Assembly (NCBI RefSeq): GCF_004364805.1
Contig: NZ_SOAP01000001.1
Span: 124,001-188,000 of the forward strand
Reading direction: 5' to 3'
DNA: 64,000 bases
Origin: Pelagimonas phthalicica
GTDB lineage: Bacteria; Pseudomonadota; Alphaproteobacteria; Rhodobacterales; Rhodobacteraceae
Translations under genes and position numbers: made by a program
Shown: piece after piece, positions 35,745 to 43,952 of the stretch
Layout: the number at the start of each line of letters is the position of its first letter
How positions within the stretch are numbered: position 1 is the stretch's first letter
Notes under the pieces: generated by a model
What the model was told of the DNA's origin: nothing
The model's database searches: none
The model's input: the letters and a program-made list of their open reading frames with translations, nothing else

Positions 35745-36459
35745 GGTCTTGATCCTCTTTCGGCTTGCTGAGAACCGCCGCGACCAACATGCCAACGCCG
35801 CCGCCCAGGGTGATATGCCAGGGGCTGCCAAGGGTGCGATGCACCACAATGGCCGCCGCCGCGCTGACGATCAGGATCAGCCAGAACTGGCTGCGCCCTT
35901 TGAAACCCATAACAAGGCCGAGGAAGTAGAGCGGCAGGAGAAAATCAAAGCCCCAGGCATCGGGATTTTCGATCAGCGCCCCAAAGAAAATGCCCAGCGT
36001 ATTGGCCCCAAGCCAGACGAAATATAGCGCAAAGGCATAGGCAAAATAATAGGCAGGCCGCAGCCCCTGCTTTTGCGCCCGCGCCTCGGATGCAGCAAAT
36101 TGCGGGTCAACCAGCATGTGAAAGGCCAGGATCTTTTGCCCGGTGCCAAATGCCCCCATATGCCGCCCAATCGATGCGGAATAGAGCACATGGCGGAAGT
36201 TCACCGCAAAAACCGCCAGAACGATCGACCAGATCGGCACCTCCTGCCCCATCAGCTCGATCATTACGAATTGCGAGGCCCCGGCATAGATCGTGGCCGA
36301 AGCCAGCAGAACCTCGGCCATGGACAGCCCCTTTTCCGTGGCCACGGTGCCAAACACCGCCGCAAAAGGCACAATGGCCCCCAGCACCGGAGACACATCG
36401 CGCAACCCGGCGCGGATGTCGCCTTGGATGCTGCTTTGGGGGGCGGCTATATCGGCCAT
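35737..36459 (-). CDS. azlC: AzlC family branched-chain amino acid exporter subunit
   Basis: 240 residues from ATG 36459 (MADIAAPQSSIQGDIRAGLRDVSPV), with GAGG at 5 bp. ATG 36486 is an in-frame alternative. AzlC motifs include VPFAAVFGTVATEKGLSMAEV, YAGASQFVMIELM and NFRHVLYSASIG. About seven membrane helices. It diverges from a cupin-type XRE regulator at 36563 with about 100 bp between them, which is the usual arrangement for a transporter controlled by its neighbour. Confidence 0.9.
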   Translation of the reverse strand: MADIAAPQSSIQGDIRAGLRDVSPVLGAIVPFAAVFGTVATEKGLSMAEVLLASATIYAGASQFVMIELMGQEVPIWSIVLAVFAVNFRHVLYSASIGRHMGAFGTGQKILAFHMLVDPQFAASEARAQKQGLRPAYYFAYAFALYFVWLGANTLGIFFGALIENPDAWGFDFLLPLYFLGLVMGFKGRSQFWLILIVSAAAAIVVHRTLGSPWHITLGGGVGMLVAAVLSKPKEDQDHE

Positions 36460-36562
36460 CTCAACCTCATATCGAACGTTGTCCATTTAGATGAACGCGC
36501 ACATAGCGTTTGTCAAGGCGAACAACGGACATTAAAACGAACGAAACAGCTTCGAGGGGCCC

Positions 36563-37111
36563 ATGACGCCAATCACACTCATCGCCCGCGCGCTCAAGCG
36601 CGAACGCAGCAAGGCGGGGCTGAGCCTGTCGGCCCTGGCCGAACGCGCCGGGCTGGCGAAATCCACCCTGTCGCAACTGGAAGCCGGGCAAGGCAATCCG
36701 AGCATTGAAACACTATGGGCGATTGCCAGCGCGCTGGATGTGCCTTTTGGTTTTCTGTTCGATACCGCGCCGCCGGAGCTGACTTTGGTGCGCGCTGGTG
36801 AGGGCACACCGATCAGCTCTGAGGGCACGGATCTTAAGGCTGTGCTTTTGTCCAACGGCCCGCCGGGCAGCCGCCGGGATCTTTATCGCTTTGATCTGGT
36901 GGCTGGTATGACCCGTGACGCCGCCGCCCATCCCCAGGGCACGATGGAGCATGTGCTGGTGGCCAGCGGGCGCGCGCGGGTCGGGCCCAAGGACGCGCCC
37001 GAAGAGCTGGGCCCCGGGGATTATTTCCGCTTTCCCGGCGATGTCGCCCATATCTATGAAGCGATCAGCGCGGAGGCGGTGTTGTTTTTGGCGATGGAGT
37101 TTCCGCGGTAG
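36563..37111 (+). CDS. XRE-family regulator with C-terminal cupin domain
   Basis: A 182-residue one-component regulator. Residues 8-62 form an XRE helix-turn-helix (RALKRERSKAGLSLSALAERAGLAKSTLSQLEAGQGNPSIETLWAIASAL), and residues 105-180 form a cupin fold (QGTMEHVLVASGRARVG, ELGPGDYFRFPGDVAHIYEA). Regulators of this type often control the adjacent transporter, here the divergent azlCD. Its promoter may be TTGTCA at 36510 with TAAAAC 17 bp downstream. Related half-sites (GAACGTTGTCCATTT and GAACAACGGACATT) flank the region between the genes and could be operators. Confidence 0.9.
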   Translation: MTPITLIARALKRERSKAGLSLSALAERAGLAKSTLSQLEAGQGNPSIETLWAIASALDVPFGFLFDTAPPELTLVRAGEGTPISSEGTDLKAVLLSNGPPGSRRDLYRFDLVAGMTRDAAAHPQGTMEHVLVASGRARVGPKDAPEELGPGDYFRFPGDVAHIYEAISAEAVLFLAMEFPR

Positions 37112-37163
37112 GAGCCTGCAGTCTTGCCGGATTTTCTTCACGCGGAATCAAGGCCTTTAGGCC

Positions 37164-37305
37164 GCCGCGTGATCGCCGTCCCGCCCGCCGGGTCGGCGAT
37201 TTTTCTAGCGTTTTGGTGAACACGATTGTTGGAGAGAACTTGGCTGAGATAAAGTGGCAGAAACCAAGGTGATTTCGCCAACCCGCAGGACGGCGATCAC
37301 GCGGC
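37164..37305 (+). repeat. 142-bp dispersed element, copy B
   Basis: Same length as copy A (18202-18343, opposite orientation) and aligned to it without gaps. Terminal inverted repeats: GCCGCGTGATCGCCGTCC at 37164-37181 pairs perfectly with GGACGGCGATCACGCGGC at 37288-37305. Inside, GGGTCGGCGA pairs with TCGCCAACCC near the other end. The 60-bp centre is conserved between copies. It lies between the cupin regulator and the flavoprotein gene, and a T-run follows the right end. Confidence 0.88.
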
Positions 37306-37366
37306 TTTTTTCAATTCAGCCCCATTCCCCCTTGCGCATTACGCCAAAGCAAGGCAGGCGCAGGGA

Positions 37367-38554
37367 ATGAAGGTAGACACGCTAATCCTTGGGGCCGGGG
37401 CGGCCGGGTTGATGGCTGCGGCCCATGCCGGGCCGAACACGCTGCTGATTGATCACGCCAAAGCCCCGGGCGAAAAGATCCGCATTTCCGGCGGAGGGCG
37501 CTGCAACTTTACCAATATGTATGCCGGGTTCGAAAATTACCTGGGCCAGAACCGCCATTTCCACAAATCCGCCCTGACCCGCTACACGCAATGGGACTTT
37601 GTCGAACTGGTGGGCAAGCATGGCATTGCCTGGCATGAAAAGACACTGGGGCAGTTGTTTTGCGACGATAAGGCCACGCAGATCGTACAGATGCTGGTGA
37701 GCGAGTTGCGCGACGCCGGGGCGGACCTGTGGCTGCAGACCGAGGTCAAGGAACTGCGCCATGAGGGGACGCGCTTTGTCACCCGGCTGAGCCGAGAGGG
37801 CAAAGAGATCACCGTGACCAGCGCCAATCTGGTGGTGGCCACCGGGGGTAAGAGTATTCCCAAGATGGGGGCGACGGGGCTTGCCTATGACATAGCCCGC
37901 CAGTTTGGCCATGCGGTGACAGACACCCGCCCTGCCCTTGTGCCCTTTACCTTTGACAAGGGGCGCTTTGCCGAGATTTCCGGCGTCTCAGTGCCCAGCC
38001 AAATCAGCTGTAACGGCACCATGTTTGACGAAGCTCTGCTGTTCACCCATCGCGGGCTGTCCGGCCCGGCGGTGCTGCAAATCTCGAGCTATTGGCACGA
38101 GGGGGAAACGATCAGCGTCAATCTGCTCCCCAAAACCGATCTTGCAGCCGTGCTGAAAGACAAGCGGCGCAGCGAGGGGAAAAAGGCGTTGACCACGGAA
38201 CTGGCGCAGCACCTGCCGGCACGATTGGTCGAGCACCTGAAAGCGGAAATGGATCTCAGCGACAAGCTGGGCGATCTGTCGGATAAGCGGATCGAGGCGC
38301 TGTGTCAGGACCTGACCGCCTGGGCGCTGAAACCCACCGGCACCGAGGGCTATCGCACCGCCGAGGTCACCCTGGGCGGGGTCGATACGGACGGGCTGAA
38401 TTCGCAAAGCATGATGTCGAAATCCGTACCGGGCCTGTATTTCATTGGCGAGGCGGTGGATGTCACCGGCTGGCTCGGAGGGTTCAATTTCCAATGGGCC
38501 TGGTCCTCGGCGGTGGCGGCGGGCCAAGCCATCCGCGCGAGCTGTCAAAAATAA
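37367..38554 (+). CDS. HI0933-like FAD-dependent oxidoreductase
   Basis: 395 residues of the HI0933/YhiN flavoprotein family. The FAD-binding GAGAAG loop is at residues 9-14, followed by PGEKIRISGGGRCNFTN, which is diagnostic. VVATGGKSIPKMGATG and the C-terminal GLYFIGEAVDVTGWLGGFNFQWAWSSA complete the fold. The physiological substrate is not known for most members. It is on the plus strand, inserted between the azlCD block and murD, with no functional link to neighbours seen. Confidence 0.92.
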   Translation: MKVDTLILGAGAAGLMAAAHAGPNTLLIDHAKAPGEKIRISGGGRCNFTNMYAGFENYLGQNRHFHKSALTRYTQWDFVELVGKHGIAWHEKTLGQLFCDDKATQIVQMLVSELRDAGADLWLQTEVKELRHEGTRFVTRLSREGKEITVTSANLVVATGGKSIPKMGATGLAYDIARQFGHAVTDTRPALVPFTFDKGRFAEISGVSVPSQISCNGTMFDEALLFTHRGLSGPAVLQISSYWHEGETISVNLLPKTDLAAVLKDKRRSEGKKALTTELAQHLPARLVEHLKAEMDLSDKLGDLSDKRIEALCQDLTAWALKPTGTEGYRTAEVTLGGVDTDGLNSQSMMSKSVPGLYFIGEAVDVTGWLGGFNFQWAWSSAVAAGQAIRASCQK

Positions 38555-38623
38555 GTTACCCATTCTTTACAAGAATGTCGTGAGACCGTTAGGTTTGCCG
38601 CCAGAGCAACCTATATCGTCAGC

Positions 38624-39340
38624 ATGTCCGATTACCCACCGTTTCAAATTCGCAACTGGCATCGCAGCATCGAAACGCAAGTGCCGCAAAAAGCGCTGCG
38701 TGATCTGAAGAACCGTCTGCTGTTTGGCCCTGACGCGCCGAAGAGTGATGAGCGGATCTTTATCGACCCGCGCCAAGTGACCCGCGTTTTTCAGCGCCGT
38801 AAGGGGATGAAACTGCTGCGCCGTCACACAGGGTTGGTGCGCGGTGGCGATTGGGATTTATCCACGCGCCCATTGCAAGAATTACGCAAATTCCGCGCGG
38901 TTTGGGAGCATTTTGTCGAGCATAAAAGCTGGGAAGAGACCGGCATCATCGAGTCTATGCTGCAATCGGTGCGCGAAAAGGGCATTTATGATGGCTGTCG
39001 CAATCGCGACGACATCCTCAAACGCTACCGCCATATTGACGCGCTATATGACAGTATCCGCCGCTTGGGCCGCATTCAAAGCATGGCGGAACGGCCCGAG
39101 TTTTTCCGTCGCGAATATGACGGGGTTTTTGTGCATGTGGATCGCCATGGCGAGGTGATGCTGGCGGGGAATGGCAACCACCGGCTGGCGATTGCCAAGG
39201 TGCTGGGGCTGACATCCATGCCCGCGCAATTGGGCGTGGTTCACCGCGACGCGGTGGAGAGCGGCGCCTTTGACAAGCTGCGTCAGGTGCCTGCCTCTTA
39301 TGCTAAGGCTTCTGGCTGGGACGCGCCGCAATCCGCGTAA
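38624..39340 (+). CDS. Hypothetical protein with ParB-like GNHR motif
   Basis: 238 residues, no signal or membrane segment. The C-terminal part carries DRHGEVMLAGNGNHRLAIAK, reminiscent of the ParB/sulfiredoxin-fold G-x-HR motif that contacts nucleotide. The N-terminal half is basic (RDLKNRLLFG, RVFQRRKGMKLLRR). I do not recognise a named family. It starts 70 bp after the flavoprotein gene on the same strand and converges on murD. Confidence 0.7.
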   Translation: MSDYPPFQIRNWHRSIETQVPQKALRDLKNRLLFGPDAPKSDERIFIDPRQVTRVFQRRKGMKLLRRHTGLVRGGDWDLSTRPLQELRKFRAVWEHFVEHKSWEETGIIESMLQSVREKGIYDGCRNRDDILKRYRHIDALYDSIRRLGRIQSMAERPEFFRREYDGVFVHVDRHGEVMLAGNGNHRLAIAKVLGLTSMPAQLGVVHRDAVESGAFDKLRQVPASYAKASGWDAPQSA

Positions 39341-39358
39341 GGTGTTCTAAGGACGCCC

Positions 39359-40747
39359 TTAGAGCAGCTTTTCCACCTGCGCGACAAAATCATCGCCGCG
39401 TTTTTCGAAATTGTCGTATTGATCAAAGCTCGCCGCCGCCGGAGCCAACAGCACCACTTCGCCCGGTTGCGCGTCTTTGGCAGCCTCGGCCACGGCGCGC
39501 TCCATGCTGGTGCAAATCTCGGCCTCGACACCGGGGAGTTGCAGGGCAAAGCCTTCGGCCTCGCACCCGATCACATAGGCTTTGACCACATTGGCGCAAC
39601 CCGGTTCCAAGGCCTCAAGCCCGCCTTCCTTCATCAAACCACCACAGACCCAGCGGATTTTCGGGAAAGCTTGTAGCGCTTTCAAAGCGGCGTCGACATT
39701 GGTGGCTTTGGAATCGTTCACAAAGCGCACGCCATCCTTTTCGCCCACCACCTGGCTGCGATGGGGCAGACCAGCAAAGCTGTGCAAGCCCTGTTCGATC
39801 TGGCGTGGGGCAAGGCCAACCGCTCGGCAGGCCGCATAGGCAGCGCAGGCGTTTTGGTGGTTATGCGCGCCGGGCAGGCCTGTGACTTCGCGCAAGTCGA
39901 TCGAGGCGACCTGACGCCCTTTGCGCCATTCCGACAGAAACCCTTTGCGCGCAAAGACCTGCCAGCCCGGGCCGGTCAGCTTCGAGCCCGAAGAGACGCG
40001 GATCACCCGGTCATCCCCTGGCCCTTCGGCCAGTTGATTGGCCAGAAACAGGCCCTCATCCTCATCGACACCAATGATGGCGCGATCCGGCCCACCCTCG
40101 GCAAAGAGCCGACGTTTGGCGGCGAAATAGCCACCATGACCGCCATGGCGATCCAGATGGTCGGGGGAGAGATTGGTAAAGACCGCCACATCCGGGGTCA
40201 GGCTGCGGGCCAGCTCGGTCTGGTAGCTGGAGAGTTCCAGCACCACGACGCTGCCATTGATCAGCTCATCGATATCCAGCACACCGCGCCCGATATTGCC
40301 CGCCAATTGGCTGTCGCGCCCCGCACTTTCCAACAGGTGATGGATCAGGGCCGAAGTGGTGGATTTGCCGTTGGAGCCGGTGACGGTGATCACCTTGGGC
40401 GTGACATCAAAGGCGTCCCAACCCTGCCCCAACGATTGAAAGAACAGCCCGATATCATTGTCCACCGGCACGCCTGCGCGCAGGGCGGCAGCGATCACCG
40501 GGTTGGGCGTGGGATATAGATGCGGGATACCGGGGGAGACGACCAGACGGGTCAGCTCATCCATGGCTTTGCGCAGATCGCGGGCCTCGAACCCTTCGGC
40601 CTCGGCACGTTCGCGGGCGCTGGCATTGTCATCCCAGACGATGGGCACGGCCCCACCTTCGCGCAGAGCTCGCGCCGCTGACAGGCCAGAGCGGCCCAGG
40701 CCCAACACGCCAACCTTGGCCCCTGTCAGGCCCAGAACCGGGATCAT
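39359..40747 (-). CDS. murD: UDP-N-acetylmuramoylalanine-D-glutamate ligase MurD
   Basis: The ATP-dependent ligase that adds D-Glu. 462 residues. N-terminal [14 protein letters not shown] loop [17 protein letters not shown] (GSNGKST at 124-130), [12 protein letters not shown] in the central domain and [12 protein letters not shown] in the C-terminal domain. Its ATG overlaps the stop of the tautomerase-like gene upstream (ATGA), so it is translationally coupled to it. Confidence 0.97.
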   Translation of the reverse strand: MIPVLGLTGAKVGVLGLGRSGLSAARALREGGAVPIVWDDNASARERAEAEGFEARDLRKAMDELTRLVVSPGIPHLYPTPNPVIAAALRAGVPVDNDIGLFFQSLGQGWDAFDVTPKVITVTGSNGKSTTSALIHHLLESAGRDSQLAGNIGRGVLDIDELINGSVVVLELSSYQTELARSLTPDVAVFTNLSPDHLDRHGGHGGYFAAKRRLFAEGGPDRAIIGVDEDEGLFLANQLAEGPGDDRVIRVSSGSKLTGPGWQVFARKGFLSEWRKGRQVASIDLREVTGLPGAHNHQNACAAYAACRAVGLAPRQIEQGLHSFAGLPHRSQVVGEKDGVRFVNDSKATNVDAALKALQAFPKIRWVCGGLMKEGGLEALEPGCANVVKAYVIGCEAEGFALQLPGVEAEICTSMERAVAEAAKDAQPGEVVLLAPAAASFDQYDNFEKRGDDFVAQVEKLL

Positions 40748-41076
40748 GCGGGAACCTCGTGATAATTGGTGACGTAATAAGCGTCGCTATAGGTGAGCGA
40801 CAAAGAGAAGTGACAGCTTTGCGGCAGCTTGGCCTTTACCGCCGCTTCGACATCGCCCATCAGCGCCTGGGTAAAAGTCGCGTCGCGATGCGGTTTGCTG
40901 AGCAGGCTGAGCGTCAGCAAGACATGGGTGTGATGAAACTGAGAGCAGTGATAGGCGCGCCCCTTGCAGGCCCCTGCCCCACCATCATGGCGTGAAATCA
41001 CCGCTTCGATATCGGCGAGAATAGCCGCCGCATCCAAAGCCAGATCATCAGAGTATTTCAGCTCGGCATGTGGCAT
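40744..41076 (-). CDS. 5-carboxymethyl-2-hydroxymuconate isomerase (CHMI) family protein
   Basis: 110 residues starting [16 protein letters not shown] chose ATG 41076 rather than the GTG at 41082 because tautomerase-superfamily enzymes use the N-terminal proline exposed after Met removal. The pattern [35 protein letters not shown] fits the CHMI family. A role in aromatic degradation is not supported by the neighbours. It is wedged between mraY and murD, 24 bp from the first and overlapping the second by 4 bp, so it is co-transcribed with cell-wall genes. Confidence 0.82.
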   Translation of the reverse strand: MPHAELKYSDDLALDAAAILADIEAVISRHDGGAGACKGRAYHCSQFHHTHVLLTLSLLSKPHRDATFTQALMGDVEAAVKAKLPQSCHFSLSLTYSDAYYVTNYHEVPA

Positions 41077-41100
41077 GGTCACCCCCGGTTTAAACGTGCC

Positions 41101-42183
41101 TTAACGCACCTTGAGCGTCGCGAGACCGATGATCGCCAGGATCAGCGAGATGATCCAGAAGCGGATCACGATGGTCGGTTCGGCCCAGCCTTTTTTCTCA
41201 TAATGGTGATGGATCGGGGCCATCAGAAAGACGCGCTTGCCGGTGCGTTTGAAATAGAGCACCTGAATGATCACGCTCAGCGCTTCGAGCACAAACAGCC
41301 CGCCGACAATGGCCAGCACCAGCTCGTGCTTGGTGGCCACGGCAATCGCGCCCAAGGCACCGCCAAGGGCCAAAGACCCGGTATCGCCCATGAACACCGC
41401 CGCCGGTGGGGCGTTGTACCACAAGAAGCCCAGACCACCGCCGACAACGCCCGCCGCAAAGACGAGGATCTCACCGGTGCCGGGGACGTAATGCACGTCG
41501 AGATATTCGGTAAAGTCGACCCGGCCCACCGCATAGGCGATGATCCCGAGGGTCGAGGTGGCGATCATCACCGGCATGATGGCCAGCCCGTCAAGACCAT
41601 CGGTCAGGTTCACCGCATTTGCGGCCCCGACGATCACGATGATCGAAAACGGCACGAACAGGATGCCGAGATTGAGCAAAACATCCTTGAACACTGGCAA
41701 GGCCAAATGGTTGGCCAGCCCTTCGGGATGGTATTGCGCGGCCCAGAAACCAGCGACGCCAGCAATGACAAAACCCAGCAAAAGCCGCACCTTACCGGAA
41801 ACACCAGCGGTGTTCTGTTTCGACACTTTGGCATAATCATCAGCAAAGCCAATCGCCGCATAGGCCATGGTGACAAAGAGCACCATCCAGACAAAGGGGT
41901 TGTCCAGACGCGCCCAAAGCAGGGTCGAGGTCACAAGCGCGCCGATGATCAGCAGCCCGCCCATGGTGGGCGTACCGGCCTTGACGAAATGCCCCTCGGG
42001 GCCATCATCGCGGATCGGCTGGCCTTTGCCTTGTTTGCGGCGCAGGACGTTGATCAGGGGGCGGCCAAAGAGAAAGCCAAAGATCAAGGCTGTCAGAAAG
42101 GCGCCACCGGCGCGGAATGTGATGTAGCGGAACAGGTTGAACACATCCCCGCCATCGCTCAGTTCTGTCAGCCAATACAGCAT
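41101..42183 (-). CDS. mraY: Phospho-N-acetylmuramoyl-pentapeptide-transferase MraY
   Basis: The polytopic enzyme that makes lipid I from UDP-MurNAc-peptide and undecaprenyl phosphate. 360 residues, about ten membrane helices. Motifs: [26 protein letters not shown] (catalytic Asp pair), [13 protein letters not shown] and [15 protein letters not shown]. Fully intact. It starts 3 bp after the stop of the small ORF that I interpret as the murF remnant, so it was probably coupled to murF originally. Confidence 0.97.
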   Translation of the reverse strand: MLYWLTELSDGGDVFNLFRYITFRAGGAFLTALIFGFLFGRPLINVLRRKQGKGQPIRDDGPEGHFVKAGTPTMGGLLIIGALVTSTLLWARLDNPFVWMVLFVTMAYAAIGFADDYAKVSKQNTAGVSGKVRLLLGFVIAGVAGFWAAQYHPEGLANHLALPVFKDVLLNLGILFVPFSIIVIVGAANAVNLTDGLDGLAIMPVMIATSTLGIIAYAVGRVDFTEYLDVHYVPGTGEILVFAAGVVGGGLGFLWYNAPPAAVFMGDTGSLALGGALGAIAVATKHELVLAIVGGLFVLEALSVIIQVLYFKRTGKRVFLMAPIHHHYEKKGWAEPTIVIRFWIISLILAIIGLATLKVR

Positions 42184-42186
42184 TGC

Positions 42187-42399
42187 CTACCCCTTTACCC
42201 CTGCTTCTTGCGCGGGGGAGTGGCCCATTTTGCGCATCGCGTCAACCGCGCAGGCCCTTCCCATGTTGTTTGCCCCTTGGATTGGGGCCTTATTCTTAAC
42301 GCTCTGATCCCTGTCGCCTCTGCCAGAGCCGCTGCCAGAGCGGTCGCCATTTGCCTGCCCGCGTCTGGAAAACACTTTTTCCCACGCGGCGCTCAGCAT
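42187..42399 (-). pseudogene. murF: Probable murF remnant (70-codon ORF between murE and mraY)
   Basis: The position normally held by murF (about 1.4 kb) contains only a 70-codon frame. Its ATG overlaps the murE stop (TGATG), and it ends TAG 3 bp before mraY, so the expression layout of murF is kept. The C-terminal stretch MGRACAVDAMRKMGHS resembles the MurF tail (VSxVVDALRKLGH). Another frame near the start reads ALAAALAEATGIRA, resembling the MurF N-terminal ALAEATGGRA. Together this suggests a large internal deletion plus a frameshift. The similarity is short, so a new small gene cannot be excluded, but no ATP-loop or other MurF domain exists here. Confidence 0.6.
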
Positions 42400-43889
42400 C
42401 ACAGGCCCTTTCCGTCCAGCGCCGCCACGGCCACGCTGGATTGCTCGACATCATCAAAGGGATAGACCGTATCACCGACGGTTTGGCCGGTTTCATGGCC
42501 TTTGCCGCAAACCAGCAAGGCATCCCCCGGCCCCAGCGCATCCACCCCGCGCAGGATCGCCTCGGCGCGGTCGCCGACTTCGATTGCGTCTGGTGCCCCC
42601 GCCAGAACGGCCGCACGAATGCTGGCCGGGTCTTCGGAGCGTGGATTGTCATCGGTGACAATGACCATATCCGCGTTTTCCTGAGCCGCCCGCCCCATCA
42701 GGGGGCGTTTGCCAGCATCCCGATCTCCGCCCGCGCCGACAATGGCCACAAGGCGGCCCATGACATGGGGGCGCAGGGCCTTGATCGCGGTTGAGACCGC
42801 ATCAGGCGTGTGAGCGTAGTCAACAAAGACCGCCGCGCCATTGTCGCGGGTCGCAGCCAGTTGCATACGGCCCCGAACCGTGCCGAGCATGGGCAGGCAG
42901 TCAAAGACTTCGCCCGCAGGCGCGCCACAGGCGATGGCCAGGCCCGCCGCCAGCAAGACGTTCTCGGCCTGAAAACCGCCGATCAACCCAAGCCGGGCCT
43001 GATAAACCGCCCCGCCCCAGCTCAGCCGGATCTCTTGACCGGTGGCGTCAAAGCGCTGCCCCTCAAGGCAGAGATCCGCCGCATGGCGACCCACGGTGAT
43101 CACCTGTTGACCACGCGCCTTGGCAATGGCCAGCATGTCAACGCCGCGCGGATCGTCGATATTGATGACGGCGGTGCCTTCTTCGGGCAGGACACGGGCA
43201 AACAGCCCGGCCTTGGCGGCGAAATAATCGTCAAACGTCTCGTGGTAATCGAGATGATCCTGGGTGAAATTGGTAAAGCCCGCCGCCTTGAGCTGAACCC
43301 CGTCCAACCGGCGCTGCGCCAACCCGTGGCTTGAGGCCTCCATCGCCGCATGGGTGACATCCGCCGCCGCTGCGCCCGCCAACATGCGGTGCAAGGTGAT
43401 CGGTTCGGGGGTGGTGTGCTGCAAAGGTGCGGTCCAATCGCCCTCAACCCCAGTGGTGCCCAGATTGACGGCGCGTTTGCCCAAGGCCTGCCAGATCTGG
43501 CGGGTAAAGGCCGAGACCGAGGTTTTGCCATTGGTGCCGGTCACCGCAATCACATGTTCAGGCTGCGCCCCCCACCACAGGGCGGCGGTATAGGCCAGGG
43601 CCTGACGGGGATCTTCGGCGATGATCAGGGCAGCATCAGAGGCCGCCAGCTCATCCGCAGCAATCTCGGCCCCTTCGGCATCGGTCAGGATCGCGCCCGC
43701 CCCCATGCGCAGGGCAAATTGGATGAATTCGCCGCCATGAACACGGGTCCCCGGCAGCGCGGCAAAAAGATAGCCCTCTTTGACTTCGCGGCTATCCACG
43801 GCAAGGCCCGTCACCTGCGCCTCGCGCCCGGCGCGCGCGGTCAATCCCAGCTCTGTCAGGCTTTTGCTATGCCCGGCTGTCATACTCAT
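42399..43889 (-). CDS. murE: UDP-MurNAc-L-Ala-D-Glu: meso-diaminopimelate ligase MurE
   Basis: Adds the third residue to the stem peptide. 496 residues with GLAVDSREVKEGYLFAALPG, the ATP loop AVTGTNGKTSVSAF (GTNGKTS at 118-124) and TNFTQDHLDYHETFDDYFAAK. The DNPR motif (VIVTDDNPRSEDPASI) marks meso-DAP rather than lysine specificity. It is downstream of ftsI on the minus strand. The murF gene that should follow is missing except for a remnant. Confidence 0.97.
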   Translation of the reverse strand: MSMTAGHSKSLTELGLTARAGREAQVTGLAVDSREVKEGYLFAALPGTRVHGGEFIQFALRMGAGAILTDAEGAEIAADELAASDAALIIAEDPRQALAYTAALWWGAQPEHVIAVTGTNGKTSVSAFTRQIWQALGKRAVNLGTTGVEGDWTAPLQHTTPEPITLHRMLAGAAAADVTHAAMEASSHGLAQRRLDGVQLKAAGFTNFTQDHLDYHETFDDYFAAKAGLFARVLPEEGTAVINIDDPRGVDMLAIAKARGQQVITVGRHAADLCLEGQRFDATGQEIRLSWGGAVYQARLGLIGGFQAENVLLAAGLAIACGAPAGEVFDCLPMLGTVRGRMQLAATRDNGAAVFVDYAHTPDAVSTAIKALRPHVMGRLVAIVGAGGDRDAGKRPLMGRAAQENADMVIVTDDNPRSEDPASIRAAVLAGAPDAIEVGDRAEAILRGVDALGPGDALLVCGKGHETGQTVGDTVYPFDDVEQSSVAVAALDGKGL

Positions 43890-43952
43890 GAACGCCCCCA
43901 GCCTTCTTCTTTCGTCAAAAACGTTCTGCGCAAGCGGGCCTTTGCGGCCACG

